64,000 nucleotides of DNA from Streptomyces sp. M41(2017) (GTDB lineage Bacteria > Actinomycetota > Actinomycetes > Streptomycetales > Streptomycetaceae), in contig NZ_MWFK01000001.1 in the NCBI RefSeq assembly GCF_002078175.1, forward strand, positions 4,464,001 through 4,528,000. Reading direction: 5' to 3'. This document shows positions 31,921-39,989 of the stretch, in pieces. Each line of letters opens with the position of its first letter. Within the stretch, counting starts at the first letter, position 1. The notes beneath the pieces are model-generated. The model did not search any database. It worked only from the letters and a program-made list of their open reading frames with translations, and was not told where the DNA came from. The position numbers and the translations under genes are program-made.

Positions 31921-34900
31921 CCGGTCCTGCCTTCCCGTCCGGCCGGGCGGTCCGCGCCCCGGGCCGTGGCCGTGTTCTCGTCGGCGAACGCGGACGCGCG
32001 GTCCGTGCCCGGCCGGTGCCCCTTGGCGGCGAAGTGCCCCAGAGCCGTGCCTGCCCCCCGCGCCGCGTCCGCGGACAGCCCGAGGGCGCGCAGGGTGTGG
32101 GCGAGGTCGAGGGCCGCGGTGCCCCGCACGACCGGAGAGTCGGTGGCACCCGCCGCGGCGACGGCCCGGTCCGCGCAGACGCGCGCCGGGTCCCCCTCTC
32201 CGGCGAGTGCCAGGGCGCGGCCCCGCAGCCCGTACGCGTCGGCGGACTCGGCCGGCGGCAGGCCCGCCCGTTCCGGGTCCGGCAGAGCCAGCGCCTCGGC
32301 GGGCTCCCCGCCGTCCAGCAGGATGCGGGCCCGCTCCCGGGCGATGCCGGGCAGGGCGCCCGTGGCGCCGAGTTCACGGCCGGCGCGCGCCGCCTCCTCC
32401 AGCAGGGCGAGCCGTCGCGCGGGCGTACCGGTCACGGCCTCGACCTCCGCGGCGAACAGCGGGACGAACAGCGCGCTCTCCGCATAGCCGAGACCACGGG
32501 CGAGGCGTGCCGCCTCGGCCAGCCGCTCGTGCGCCTCCTCGTGCCGGCCCTGCAGCGCCAGGAGCACGGCCAACGGGCAGCCCAGCGTGGCCCGTACGGT
32601 GGGACGGCCCGCGCCGTGGGCCGTCAGCAACTCCTCGCAGCGTGCCACGGCCCGCGCCACCGGGGTGGGGCCGCGCCACAGCGAGATGCCGACCGCGCCG
32701 AGCGCCAGCGCCCGTTCGGGTTCGGCGTCCGCACGGTCGGCGTGGTCCAGAGCCCGCCGGAGCGACTCCTCGGCCTCGGCGTGCAGCCCGCGCCGCTGAC
32801 GGTCCTGGGCGATCCGGACGCAGGCGCGGGCGATGCCCTGGTCGTCGCCCGCTCCGGTGAACAGCGGGAGCGCGGCCTCGGCCACCTCGGCGGCGGACCC
32901 GTGCCGGGGGTCGAGCGCGGTCAGCGCGAGCCGGGCGTGGGCGGCGCTCAGCCGGTCACCCGTCCGGTCGGCGGCACCGAGCGCCTCGGCCAGCAGTTCG
33001 CGGCCCCGCTCCGGTTCGCCGCGGGCGACCTTCGTCTCCCCGAGCCGCCGGGCGGCCTCTCCGGCGAAGGGCTCGCCGGGCGCGGCCAGTTCCCGGGCCT
33101 GAGTGAGGAGGTCGTCGGCCCACGGCAGGTCGGAACGTGCCAGGGCGGCCGCCCCGGCCCGGGTCAGCAGACCGGCGGCGCGCGCCCGCAGCGCGTCGGA
33201 GTCGTCGTCGTGGACGCCCAGTTCGGAGAGCAGCCGGTGAGCACGCGCCAGATGAGAGCCGACGGCGGCATCGCCCGCGTCGTGGTCGGCGAGGACCCGG
33301 GCGGCGTGCTCGTGACGCCGCGCGCGCACCTTCTTCGCCATCCCCCGGTAGGCGGTCTCCTGCACCAGGGCGCTGCCGAACCGGAGCACCGAACGCGTGG
33401 ACAGGGTGCGCCCGGCGGCCTCGATGAGCCGCCGTCGTACGAGACCGCGCAGCAGACCGCCGGGTGAGTCCGCCGGTCCCGCGGGTTCCTCGGCGCCGGC
33501 CAGTTCGGTCAGGTCGGCGCGCTGGAACTCCCGCCCCAGGACGGCGGCTACCTGGAGCAGGGTCCGCTCCTCGGGCGGCAGCGCGTCGATACGGGCGCCG
33601 AGCAGGGCATGCACGGTCAGTGGCAGGTCGTCGCACTCGGCCGCCATCGCCGTCAGATGCTCCAGGTACAGGGGATTGCCCTCGGCGCGGTCGAGCGCGC
33701 CCTCCAGTACGCCCTGCCGGTGGGCGGCCACCTCGACCAGTTCGTCGGCGAGAGCGGCGGCCTCCTCCCGGGTGAGCGGGGTGAGCAGCAGCGACGCGGA
33801 CCGCATCCGGCCGCTGCCCCAGCCGGGACGGGTCTCCAGCAGCTCCGGGCGCGCGACGCACACCAGGGCGACGGGGGAGCGGTCGAGCTCGTCCAGCAGC
33901 CGGTCCGCCATGTCGAGCAGCGGTCCGGACGCCCAGTGACAGTCGTCGAGCACCACGACCACCGGCCGCTCACGCGCGAGCGCGTCCAGGAGACAGGCCA
34001 GCGCCATGAGGGTGTCGTCCGCCGAGGGGCTGGGCGTACCGTCCGCGAGCAGCCCGGCCCGCAGCAGCCGCAGGGCCTGCTCCGCCTCCGTCCGCTCGGG
34101 GGCCGGCAGCGCGGTGAGGGCCGCTTCCTCGCCGACGGCGGCGAGGACCTGGCGCACCGCTTCGGCGAGCGGCGACAGCGATCCGGTCTCGCCGTAGGGA
34201 CGGCACCGGCCCTCGCCGTAGGCCGGGCAGTCCCGCAGCCACTCGCGCAGCAGGCGGGTCTTGCCGAGGCCCGCCTCGCCGTAGACCGTCACCAGGTGCG
34301 AGCGCGGGTCCGTCTCCAACTTGCGCAGCAGCAGCCGGAGTTCGGCCATCTCCTGGGCGCGGCCGATGAAGGGGGTGTCGAAGCGGCGGACCCGCTCGGG
34401 GTCGTCCTCGTGCAGGGCGACCAGGCGGTGGGCCGGCACGGGGACACCGACTCCCTTCAGGGACAACGCTCCCGCGGACTCGGTGACCGCGGAGGGGCCG
34501 GCGGCGTGCAGCGTGGCCGGCCCGATGAGGATGTCCCCCGCCCCGGCGTGCTGTTCGAGCCGGGCACCGATGTTGACGACCTCGCCGGACACCAGTGCCT
34601 GCCGGGCGGCGGGGTCGACGCTGACCACGACCTCGCCGGTGTTCACACCGATGCGCACGGCGAGCCGCACACCGTGCTCCCGCGCCAGCTCGGCGTTGAG
34701 CCCGTCGAGGCCGGTGACCATGCCGCGCGCGGCGGCCAGCGCCCGGTGGGCGTCGTCCTCGTGGCGCACGGGAACCCCGAACACCGCCATCACGGCGTCG
34801 CCGATGAACTTCTCGACCGTTCCGCCGTGTTCCTCGATGCGCGCCCGCATCAGCGCGAAGTACCGGAGCGTCACCGTGCGCAGGGTCTCGGGGTCGAGCC

Positions 34901-35081
34901 GCCCGGACAGGGCCGTCGACCCGACCAGGTCGCAGAAGAGCACCGTCACCACCCGGCGCTCCTCGGCCGTGGCGGTGTCGCCCGCGGCCACGCACGCGGT
35001 GCCGCACCGGGGGCAGAACGCGGCGCCCTCCGGAGGGGGTTCGGGGCACCGGGGGCATTTCACACGTGCGCCGTCGGTCAT
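31917..35081 (-). CDS. class III nucleotide cyclase - AAA ATPase - TPR protein
   Basis: 1054 residues. N-terminal zinc ribbon (CPRCP...CPRCG), class III adenylate/guanylate cyclase domain (about 40-220) with metal Asp in FCDLVGST and IGDAVMAVFG, the adenine-selecting Lys position in VEKFIGD and the transition-state Asn/Arg in VVNIGARL, so it looks catalytically competent. Then an AAA/NACHT-like ATPase (Walker A GEAGLGKTRLL, Walker B VVVVLDDCHW), and a C-terminal TPR-like helical repeat region (about 600-1040). Proteins of this build act as signalling regulators. It is translationally coupled to the small peptide gene upstream (TGATG) and the protease downstream. Confidence 0.92.
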   Translation of the reverse strand: MTDGARVKCPRCPEPPPEGAAFCPRCGTACVAAGDTATAEERRVVTVLFCDLVGSTALSGRLDPETLRTVTLRYFALMRARIEEHGGTVEKFIGDAVMAVFGVPVRHEDDAHRALAAARGMVTGLDGLNAELAREHGVRLAVRIGVNTGEVVVSVDPAARQALVSGEVVNIGARLEQHAGAGDILIGPATLHAAGPSAVTESAGALSLKGVGVPVPAHRLVALHEDDPERVRRFDTPFIGRAQEMAELRLLLRKLETDPRSHLVTVYGEAGLGKTRLLREWLRDCPAYGEGRCRPYGETGSLSPLAEAVRQVLAAVGEEAALTALPAPERTEAEQALRLLRAGLLADGTPSPSADDTLMALACLLDALARERPVVVVLDDCHWASGPLLDMADRLLDELDRSPVALVCVARPELLETRPGWGSGRMRSASLLLTPLTREEAAALADELVEVAAHRQGVLEGALDRAEGNPLYLEHLTAMAAECDDLPLTVHALLGARIDALPPEERTLLQVAAVLGREFQRADLTELAGAEEPAGPADSPGGLLRGLVRRRLIEAAGRTLSTRSVLRFGSALVQETAYRGMAKKVRARRHEHAARVLADHDAGDAAVGSHLARAHRLLSELGVHDDDSDALRARAAGLLTRAGAAALARSDLPWADDLLTQARELAAPGEPFAGEAARRLGETKVARGEPERGRELLAEALGAADRTGDRLSAAHARLALTALDPRHGSAAEVAEAALPLFTGAGDDQGIARACVRIAQDRQRRGLHAEAEESLRRALDHADRADAEPERALALGAVGISLWRGPTPVARAVARCEELLTAHGAGRPTVRATLGCPLAVLLALQGRHEEAHERLAEAARLARGLGYAESALFVPLFAAEVEAVTGTPARRLALLEEAARAGRELGATGALPGIARERARILLDGGEPAEALALPDPERAGLPPAESADAYGLRGRALALAGEGDPARVCADRAVAAAGATDSPVVRGTAALDLAHTLRALGLSADAARGAGTALGHFAAKGHRPGTDRASAFADENTATARGADRPAGREGRTG

Positions 35082-35284
35082 CAGAACAGCGCTCCGCCGG
35101 CGATCTCGCTGTGCGCCTGCACCTCCGGCTCGGCCGCGTCCAGCCGCTCCTTCAGGCCCAGCAGCAGGGTGAGTTCCTCCGTACTGAGGTCCTGGAGCAC
35201 CTCCCGCTGCTCGGGGGAGAGGCTGTGCAGCGGGAACCCGGCGTCCTCCAGGGCGCGGAGGCGATCGGGTGCGGGGTCAGTCAT
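35081..35284 (-). CDS. 67-aa acidic peptide, putative radical SAM substrate
   Basis: 67 residues. A helical, Leu/Glu-rich N-terminal two-thirds (SLSPEQREVLQDLSTEEL, LLLGLKERLDAAEPEV) looks like a leader. A short tail, QAHSEIAGGALF, could be a core. No Cys, Trp or Tyr; the tail holds His, Ser and a C-terminal Phe. It recalls the small actinobacterial peptides NCBI calls aroma-sacti cluster proteins, but that is from memory and uncertain. Ribosome site GGGAGAG. It overlaps the haem-oxygenase-like gene by 8 bp and the cyclase gene by 1 bp, sitting in the middle of the operon. Confidence 0.75.
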   Translation of the reverse strand: MTDPAPDRLRALEDAGFPLHSLSPEQREVLQDLSTEELTLLLGLKERLDAAEPEVQAHSEIAGGALF

Positions 35285-35969
35285 GGGCGCTCTCCCATCC
35301 GGTTGGTGCCGCGGCGATGCGGTCGAACAGCTCGGCGAGGGAGGCGACCGTGTGCAGGGCGCTCACGGCGACCAGGGAACGCCGTGCGGCGTCCAGAGGC
35401 AGTTCGTCGATCAGCCGGTCCAGGTCCGCGCTGTGTCCGTCGTCGAGGTCCGCGTGGAGACGTACGGTCGCGAACGCCGCCTGCGGCAGCCCGGTCTCCC
35501 GGGCCAGCCGGTCGGCCAGTCCCGGCGCGGGAGCGTTGCCCTCCAGGACCGCGATGTAGCCGAGGAGGGCCACCGGATGACCGTGTTCGAGCCAGTAGTA
35601 CTGCGCCCCCACCAGGGCGGCCACGTGGGCGGGCGTCACCGCGTCGGTCAGCTCACCGGGTGCCGCTCCGGTCACCGCCGCGTCGGCGAGCAGCCACTCG
35701 TCGTGACCCCGTTCCTCCTCGGCGTGTGCCCGCAGGTACCGGGCGAGCGGCCGGCCGACCGGATCCCGGGGGAGCGACTCGCAGCGTTCGGCCGCCCGCT
35801 CCATCAGCGGGACGGAGGCGCGGATCACCTGGTGCATGGCGCTCAGATAGTGCCGGTAACGGTCGGCGAGTCCGGGGCCCGAGCGCCACATGCGGGCGGC
35901 CGACGTCCACAGGACGGGCTCCACGAGGGACAGTTCGAGTCGCAGGTTCGCGACGGCCGACGGACTCAC
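35277..35969 (-). CDS. haem-oxygenase-like diiron-type protein
   Basis: 230 residues, all-helical. Resembles the iron-containing redox enzyme/haem-oxygenase-like (HDO, TenA/PqqC-fold) superfamily. Candidate metal ligands are Glu/His in AEEERGHDEW, Glu/His in YWLEHGHP and Asp/His in HADLDDGHSADLD. GTG at 35969 follows GAGGAGG and overlaps the radical SAM stop (GTGA). Members of this fold catalyse O2-dependent oxidations (UndA, BesC, PqqC). Here the substrate is plausibly the radical SAM-modified peptide or an excised residue. Confidence 0.8.
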   Translation of the reverse strand: MSPSAVANLRLELSLVEPVLWTSAARMWRSGPGLADRYRHYLSAMHQVIRASVPLMERAAERCESLPRDPVGRPLARYLRAHAEEERGHDEWLLADAAVTGAAPGELTDAVTPAHVAALVGAQYYWLEHGHPVALLGYIAVLEGNAPAPGLADRLARETGLPQAAFATVRLHADLDDGHSADLDRLIDELPLDAARRSLVAVSALHTVASLAELFDRIAAAPTGWESAHD

Positions 35970-37051
35970 GCGGGAACCTCCTCGTCGCCGGCACCCGCTC
36001 CGTCGCGGGTACCGTCCAAAAGCACGAGTGGCGCGTACCGGTCGCTTCCGTAGCGCCGCAGCAGTGCGGCGGCTCCCGCGTCGCGCTGGAGCCGGGCGCC
36101 GAGCACGTCCATCGCGCCCGCCGCCGGACGCGAACCGGACCGCTCGGCCGCCGCCAGCGCGCCGGGCCGCCGGGCCAGAGCGCGGCAGTCCGCGCACGAC
36201 CCGACCCCGGCGGTACGGACGGTGCGCAGCACGGGCGACTCCTGGCAGCGGCGCCGTACGGCGGCCCAGTCGTCCTCCGCGATGTGTCCGAGCCGCAGAT
36301 GCTCCGGAACCGGGCGGGCGTCCACCACCACCTGGTTGCAGCAGGCCGCGACGGTGCCGTCGAAGGCGACCACCGGCCAGGCCGCCATCGCGCACGGCGC
36401 CGCCGGTACGTCGGACGGATCCGTGTCCGCGGTGTCCCGGAGCGGGACCGTGCGCGCGGTCGCCCAGCCCGCCGCACGCCCCACCGGCCTGACGTGATTG
36501 ACCAGAACCGCCGCCTGGTCCCGGAATTCGCTGCGAATGGACCGGGTGACGTCCGCGAGATACGCGTCGTCCGCAGCGGTTCCCGCCACATGGAAACTCA
36601 CGTCGATTCCGCTTTCCATGATTTGGTGCATCGCGCGAAAGACCGCCGCGCGCGGTACTTCACGTTCGTGGAACACGTCGATGCTCGCCGAGAAATGGGC
36701 GACGTTCCGCAGCGCGCGCAGGATGCGGTCGGGCACCCGGCCCTCGCCCGCGAAGAACATGCCGCTGAGGACCGAGGTCCGCGTTCCGGCCGCCGACGCG
36801 AGCGCCGCGAGGTCCGCCACGAGCGCGGGCCGCAGCAACGGCTCACCGCCCGTGAGCATCAGGACCTCCGGACGGTCCGCCGGGGTGAAGCCGGCGACGA
36901 AGCGGCGCAGCGCACCGCCCGGCGTGTCCTCGCCGCGCGGCCCCGAGGACGTGGAGCAGTGGGCGCAGCTCAGCGGGCAGCGCCTGGTGAGGGTGGCGAG
37001 CAGCCCCGCCGCGGGTACCGGACGTAGCTCGATGATCTCCGCCAGCCGCAT
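35966..37051 (-). CDS. radical SAM protein with C-terminal SPASM-like cysteines
   Basis: 361 residues. CxxxCxxC is Cys25, Cys29, Cys32 (CPLSCAHC), followed by MLTGGEPLL. The C-terminal part has CAMAAW, ACCNQ and SCADC, a Cys pattern of the SPASM/twitch auxiliary cluster used by peptide maturases such as PqqE. ATG at 37051 has an excellent ribosome site (GGAGGTGACGAG). First gene of the six-gene operon; the following gene overlaps its stop. Likely modifies the 67-aa peptide. Confidence 0.92.
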   Translation of the reverse strand: MRLAEIIELRPVPAAGLLATLTRRCPLSCAHCSTSSGPRGEDTPGGALRRFVAGFTPADRPEVLMLTGGEPLLRPALVADLAALASAAGTRTSVLSGMFFAGEGRVPDRILRALRNVAHFSASIDVFHEREVPRAAVFRAMHQIMESGIDVSFHVAGTAADDAYLADVTRSIRSEFRDQAAVLVNHVRPVGRAAGWATARTVPLRDTADTDPSDVPAAPCAMAAWPVVAFDGTVAACCNQVVVDARPVPEHLRLGHIAEDDWAAVRRRCQESPVLRTVRTAGVGSCADCRALARRPGALAAAERSGSRPAAGAMDVLGARLQRDAGAAALLRRYGSDRYAPLVLLDGTRDGAGAGDEEVPA

Positions 37052-37456
37052 CTCGTCACCTCCGTCGGTCCCCGGGACGTGCTGCCCCACCGTGCGGGAC
37101 AGCGGTTCGGTCACGGTTCGCGGCCGGTTCGGCGCCGGTACGCGACGCGGGGCCCGCAGCAGCGATCCGGAGAGCACCACGCCCCGTCGAATCGCCCCGC
37201 TTTAGAAGCCTGCAACCCCTTTGTCCCGGCGGGTCTGTTGCTGCATGCACCTTGAGCCATCCTCGAGTCCATGGCCCCCGAACCGGCGTGTGCGCATGCT
37301 GTGAAGGCCGAAGGAATTGCACCGAATTCCCGACGCGTTCACGGCTCCTCGCGGATTCCCTCACCCCCTGCCGCTCCTCGGAGGCTTTCGTGTACGGAAT
37401 GATTTCCCTCGCCCAGAACCCCGACGACACCGGTTGGGGAAGGGGCTGAGGGGGAG
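37052..37456. other. 405-bp divergent control region
   Basis: Lies between the radical SAM operon (-) and the AfsR-like regulator gene (+). It must hold both promoters. Part of it (37200-37330) is less GC-rich than its surroundings. I found no clear direct repeats of the kind SARPs bind, and no gene. Confidence 0.5.
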
Positions 37457-39346
37457 ATGGTCGATTCGCTCACGGAAAGCCGCGGCGCGGATTCGGCTCC
37501 CGGAATTCCGCGCGAGCCCGCCGATGGGATCGGCGGCGAGACCGCCGCCCCCCTGCGGCTGACCCTCCTCGGCCCGCTGCGGGCCTCCCGCGACGGACTG
37601 CCCCTGGAACTCGGACCGTTGAAGCAGCGCCTGGTCCTCGCGGTCCTGCTCACCCGCCCGAACACGCCGGTGTCGCTGGAGGAACTGACCGACGCCGTCT
37701 GGCCGGACGACCCGCCCCGCACGGCCCGCAAGAACCTCCAGGTGTACGTGTCGACCCTGCGCCGGGTGCTCGACCCCGACGACCTGGGCCGGCTGCGCCA
37801 CGGACCCGGCGGCTACGTCCTGCACCTCACCCCGCAGGAGTGCGACACCCTGCTCTTCGACGAACTGGCCCGGCACGGCGACGCCGAGATGCGCGCCGGC
37901 GCGTCGAGCCGCGCGGCCCGCACGTACCGCCAGGCGCTGAACCTGTGGCGGCACGCCCCGTTCAGCGACCTCGCGGCCCGCGCCGACGTACTGCGCGCGG
38001 CCGTCGACCGGCAGTACGCCCGACGGCTGGCCGTCTACGAGGCGTGGGCGGAGGCCCAGCTGGAGATCGGGGACCCGGGTCCGGTCGCGGACACCGTGGA
38101 CGAGATGGTGAGCCGCCACCCCCTGCGGGAGCGGCTGCGTGCCGTCCAGCTCACCGCGCTGCACCAGGTCGGCCGCAGGACGGAGGCATTGGCCGCCTAC
38201 GACGACTGCCGGCAACTCCTGTCCAGGGAACTGGGCCTGGAGCCCGGCGCCGCCCTGCAGAGCGCCTACCGCTCCCTGCTGGTCGACCTGGCGCCGCCCC
38301 GGCCGCGCGGCGCCCCCACCGGGTCACGCCTGCTCCCCCCGGACCTCTCCGACTTCACCGGCCGCACCGGCGAACTGGAGGCGGTCGGCGCGCAGTTGGA
38401 CACCGAGGGCGGCCCCCCGGTCCTGGTGACCGGTGCCGCGGGCGCCGGCAAGACCGCCTTCGCCGTGCACGTCGCCCACCGCCTCGCCGCGCGCTACCCC
38501 GACGGCGTGGTCGCCACCCGGCTGTGCGCCGAGGACGGCTCCCCCCGCCCCTGGACGTCGGTCCTGGCGGAGCTGGCCCGCTCGCTCGGCTGCACGGAAC
38601 GGCTGCCCGCGGGCCGCGAGGAGGCCGCCACCGTCTGGCGGTCCTGGCTGTCCGGACGCCGGATCCTGCTGCTCCTGGACGACGCCCCCGACGCCGCCGC
38701 CCTCGGCCCACTGCTGCCCCCGTCCGGCACCACGGCCGCGCTGATCACCTCCCGCGGCCGGCTCCCCTGTCTGGAGTCCGCCCACCGGGTCGAACTCCCG
38801 CCCCTGTCCACCGAGGAGGCCCTGGACCTGCTCGGCGGTGTCATCGGGCTCCCCCGGCTGACCGCCGAACCCGCCGCGGCCGCCCGGATCGCCGCCGCCA
38901 CAGGTCACCTTCCGTTCGCCCTGCGAGCCGCCGGGAACCGCCTGTCCGTGCTGCGCCACATGCCGCTCGCCCAGTACGCGGACCGTCTCGAACACCCCCG
39001 GGAGGCGCTGGACGAACTCGCGTCGGGCGGCCTCGGGGTCCGCGCCCGCCTCGCCGCGGCGTGGGCCCGGCTTCCCGCCCCCGCCCGCGCCTCCCTCGAC
39101 GCGCTGGCCGCACTGCCGGGTTCCTCCTTCACCCTCCCCGCCGCCACCCGCGCCCTCGGCCGTGACCGACGGGACACCCAGCGCGCCCTGGAGGAACTGA
39201 TCGACGTCGGCGTCCTGCCGCCGCCGGCGCTGCCCGAGGTCACCGCGCACCTCGCCGTCCTCCCGGACGAGATGCGCTACGAACTGCCGTGGCTGACGCT
39301 CCTGTTCGCGCGCGAACAGGCCGCCGCGGCGGGAGACCGGTGCTAG
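37457..39346 (+). CDS. AfsR/SARP-type regulator (BTAD + NB-ARC), possibly truncated
   Basis: 629 residues. Winged-helix DNA-binding domain (about 35-110; LRLTLLGPLRASRDGLPLELGPLKQ), bacterial transcriptional activation domain (about 115-265), then NB-ARC ATPase (Walker A VTGAAGAGKTAFA near 330, Walker B RILLLLDDAP). Many AfsR homologues continue into a TPR domain; this one ends just after the ARC2-like part (LPWLTLLFAREQ). Its TAG stop is the first three bases of a MITE terminal inverted repeat, so the gene may have been cut short by insertion. Strong ribosome site GAGGGGGAG. Divergent from the radical SAM operon, its likely target. Confidence 0.9.
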   Translation: MVDSLTESRGADSAPGIPREPADGIGGETAAPLRLTLLGPLRASRDGLPLELGPLKQRLVLAVLLTRPNTPVSLEELTDAVWPDDPPRTARKNLQVYVSTLRRVLDPDDLGRLRHGPGGYVLHLTPQECDTLLFDELARHGDAEMRAGASSRAARTYRQALNLWRHAPFSDLAARADVLRAAVDRQYARRLAVYEAWAEAQLEIGDPGPVADTVDEMVSRHPLRERLRAVQLTALHQVGRRTEALAAYDDCRQLLSRELGLEPGAALQSAYRSLLVDLAPPRPRGAPTGSRLLPPDLSDFTGRTGELEAVGAQLDTEGGPPVLVTGAAGAGKTAFAVHVAHRLAARYPDGVVATRLCAEDGSPRPWTSVLAELARSLGCTERLPAGREEAATVWRSWLSGRRILLLLDDAPDAAALGPLLPPSGTTAALITSRGRLPCLESAHRVELPPLSTEEALDLLGGVIGLPRLTAEPAAAARIAAATGHLPFALRAAGNRLSVLRHMPLAQYADRLEHPREALDELASGGLGVRARLAAAWARLPAPARASLDALAALPGSSFTLPAATRALGRDRRDTQRALEELIDVGVLPPPALPEVTAHLAVLPDEMRYELPWLTLLFAREQAAAAGDRC

Positions 39347-39561
39347 GCCGTGTCCGCAAAGTCTCGCCTCCCCGGCGACGCCTGGCACGCACGCTCGCCG
39401 CACCGGCCCCAGGCCGAGTACATCCGGTACGCAGGCCTGGGGCCGGCGCACCGAGAGCACGCTTCCCCGAGCTCTCGGCAGCGCCCGAGCAGGGGAGGCC
39501 CCGATGACGCCGCCGGGCCCGCCCACCGGGCGGACGACGCGACGTTGCGGACACGGCCTAG
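39343..39561. mobile_element. MITE-like element (about 219 bp) with terminal inverted repeats
   Basis: Perfect 16-bp terminal inverted repeats, TAGGCCGTGTCCGCAA at 39344 and its reverse complement ending at 39560, weakly extendable inward. Flanked by CTAG at both ends, the target preference of IS5-group elements. Inside are two further hairpins (CCGGCCCCAGGCC at 39403/39434, CCGAGAGC at 39451/39471) and no transposase. Such non-autonomous elements with GTGTCCGCAA ends are, as I recall, frequent in Streptomyces. Confidence 0.8.
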
Positions 39562-39989
39562 GTGGTCGCCGCGCGGCCGTGGCAGGGGAACCGGCGACCG
39601 GCCACGGTGGCCGCGGCCGCGTTCGGACGCCTCGCGGGCCGGGGCCGACAACGGTGGTGCTCCGCCCGGGGCGGGTGCGGCTCCCCCCGCGGCGCGGCGG
39701 CGGACAGCGCCGTCGGGACGGCGGTGCCCTGCGCCCCGTACCAGACGTGCCACGGCCTGACGCCCTTCTGACGGCCGGCTCGCCGCGGAGCCGTGCCACG
39801 ACGGAACGGCGGACAGGTCGTGCCCCTTCGGAACCGCGGCTGCGGCCGCCTCCCCGGGCGGGCCGGGCCCCTGCCTCGGACGCCTCGGCACCGGCTCGGG
39901 GCCGTTCCGGCGGAGCGGGATCCCGGCGGGCCGCGTCCGGTCCGACGCGGTCGGCGCCCGGCGGCCGAAGGTCCGCTCCGGCGAGGCCC
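39562..39989. other. 428-bp region without a recognisable gene
   Basis: Downstream of the MITE and before the stop of the LuxR-type regulator. Very GC-rich, with no ORF that has both a credible start and protein-like composition. It could be decayed 3' sequence of the AfsR-like gene, but no TPR-like reading frame was evident. Confidence 0.5.

Noticed and set aside
35081..37051. Calling the peptide/radical SAM/HO-fold genes a PQQ cluster
   Set aside because: The peptide lacks the Glu-xxx-Tyr pair required in PqqA, so PQQ itself cannot be the product; only the pathway logic is similar.
39562..39771. Small GTG-started ORF at the right edge of the MITE ending in CAPYQTCHGLTPF
   Set aside because: No ribosome-binding site, Arg/Gly/Ala-rich composition, start formed by the element boundary.
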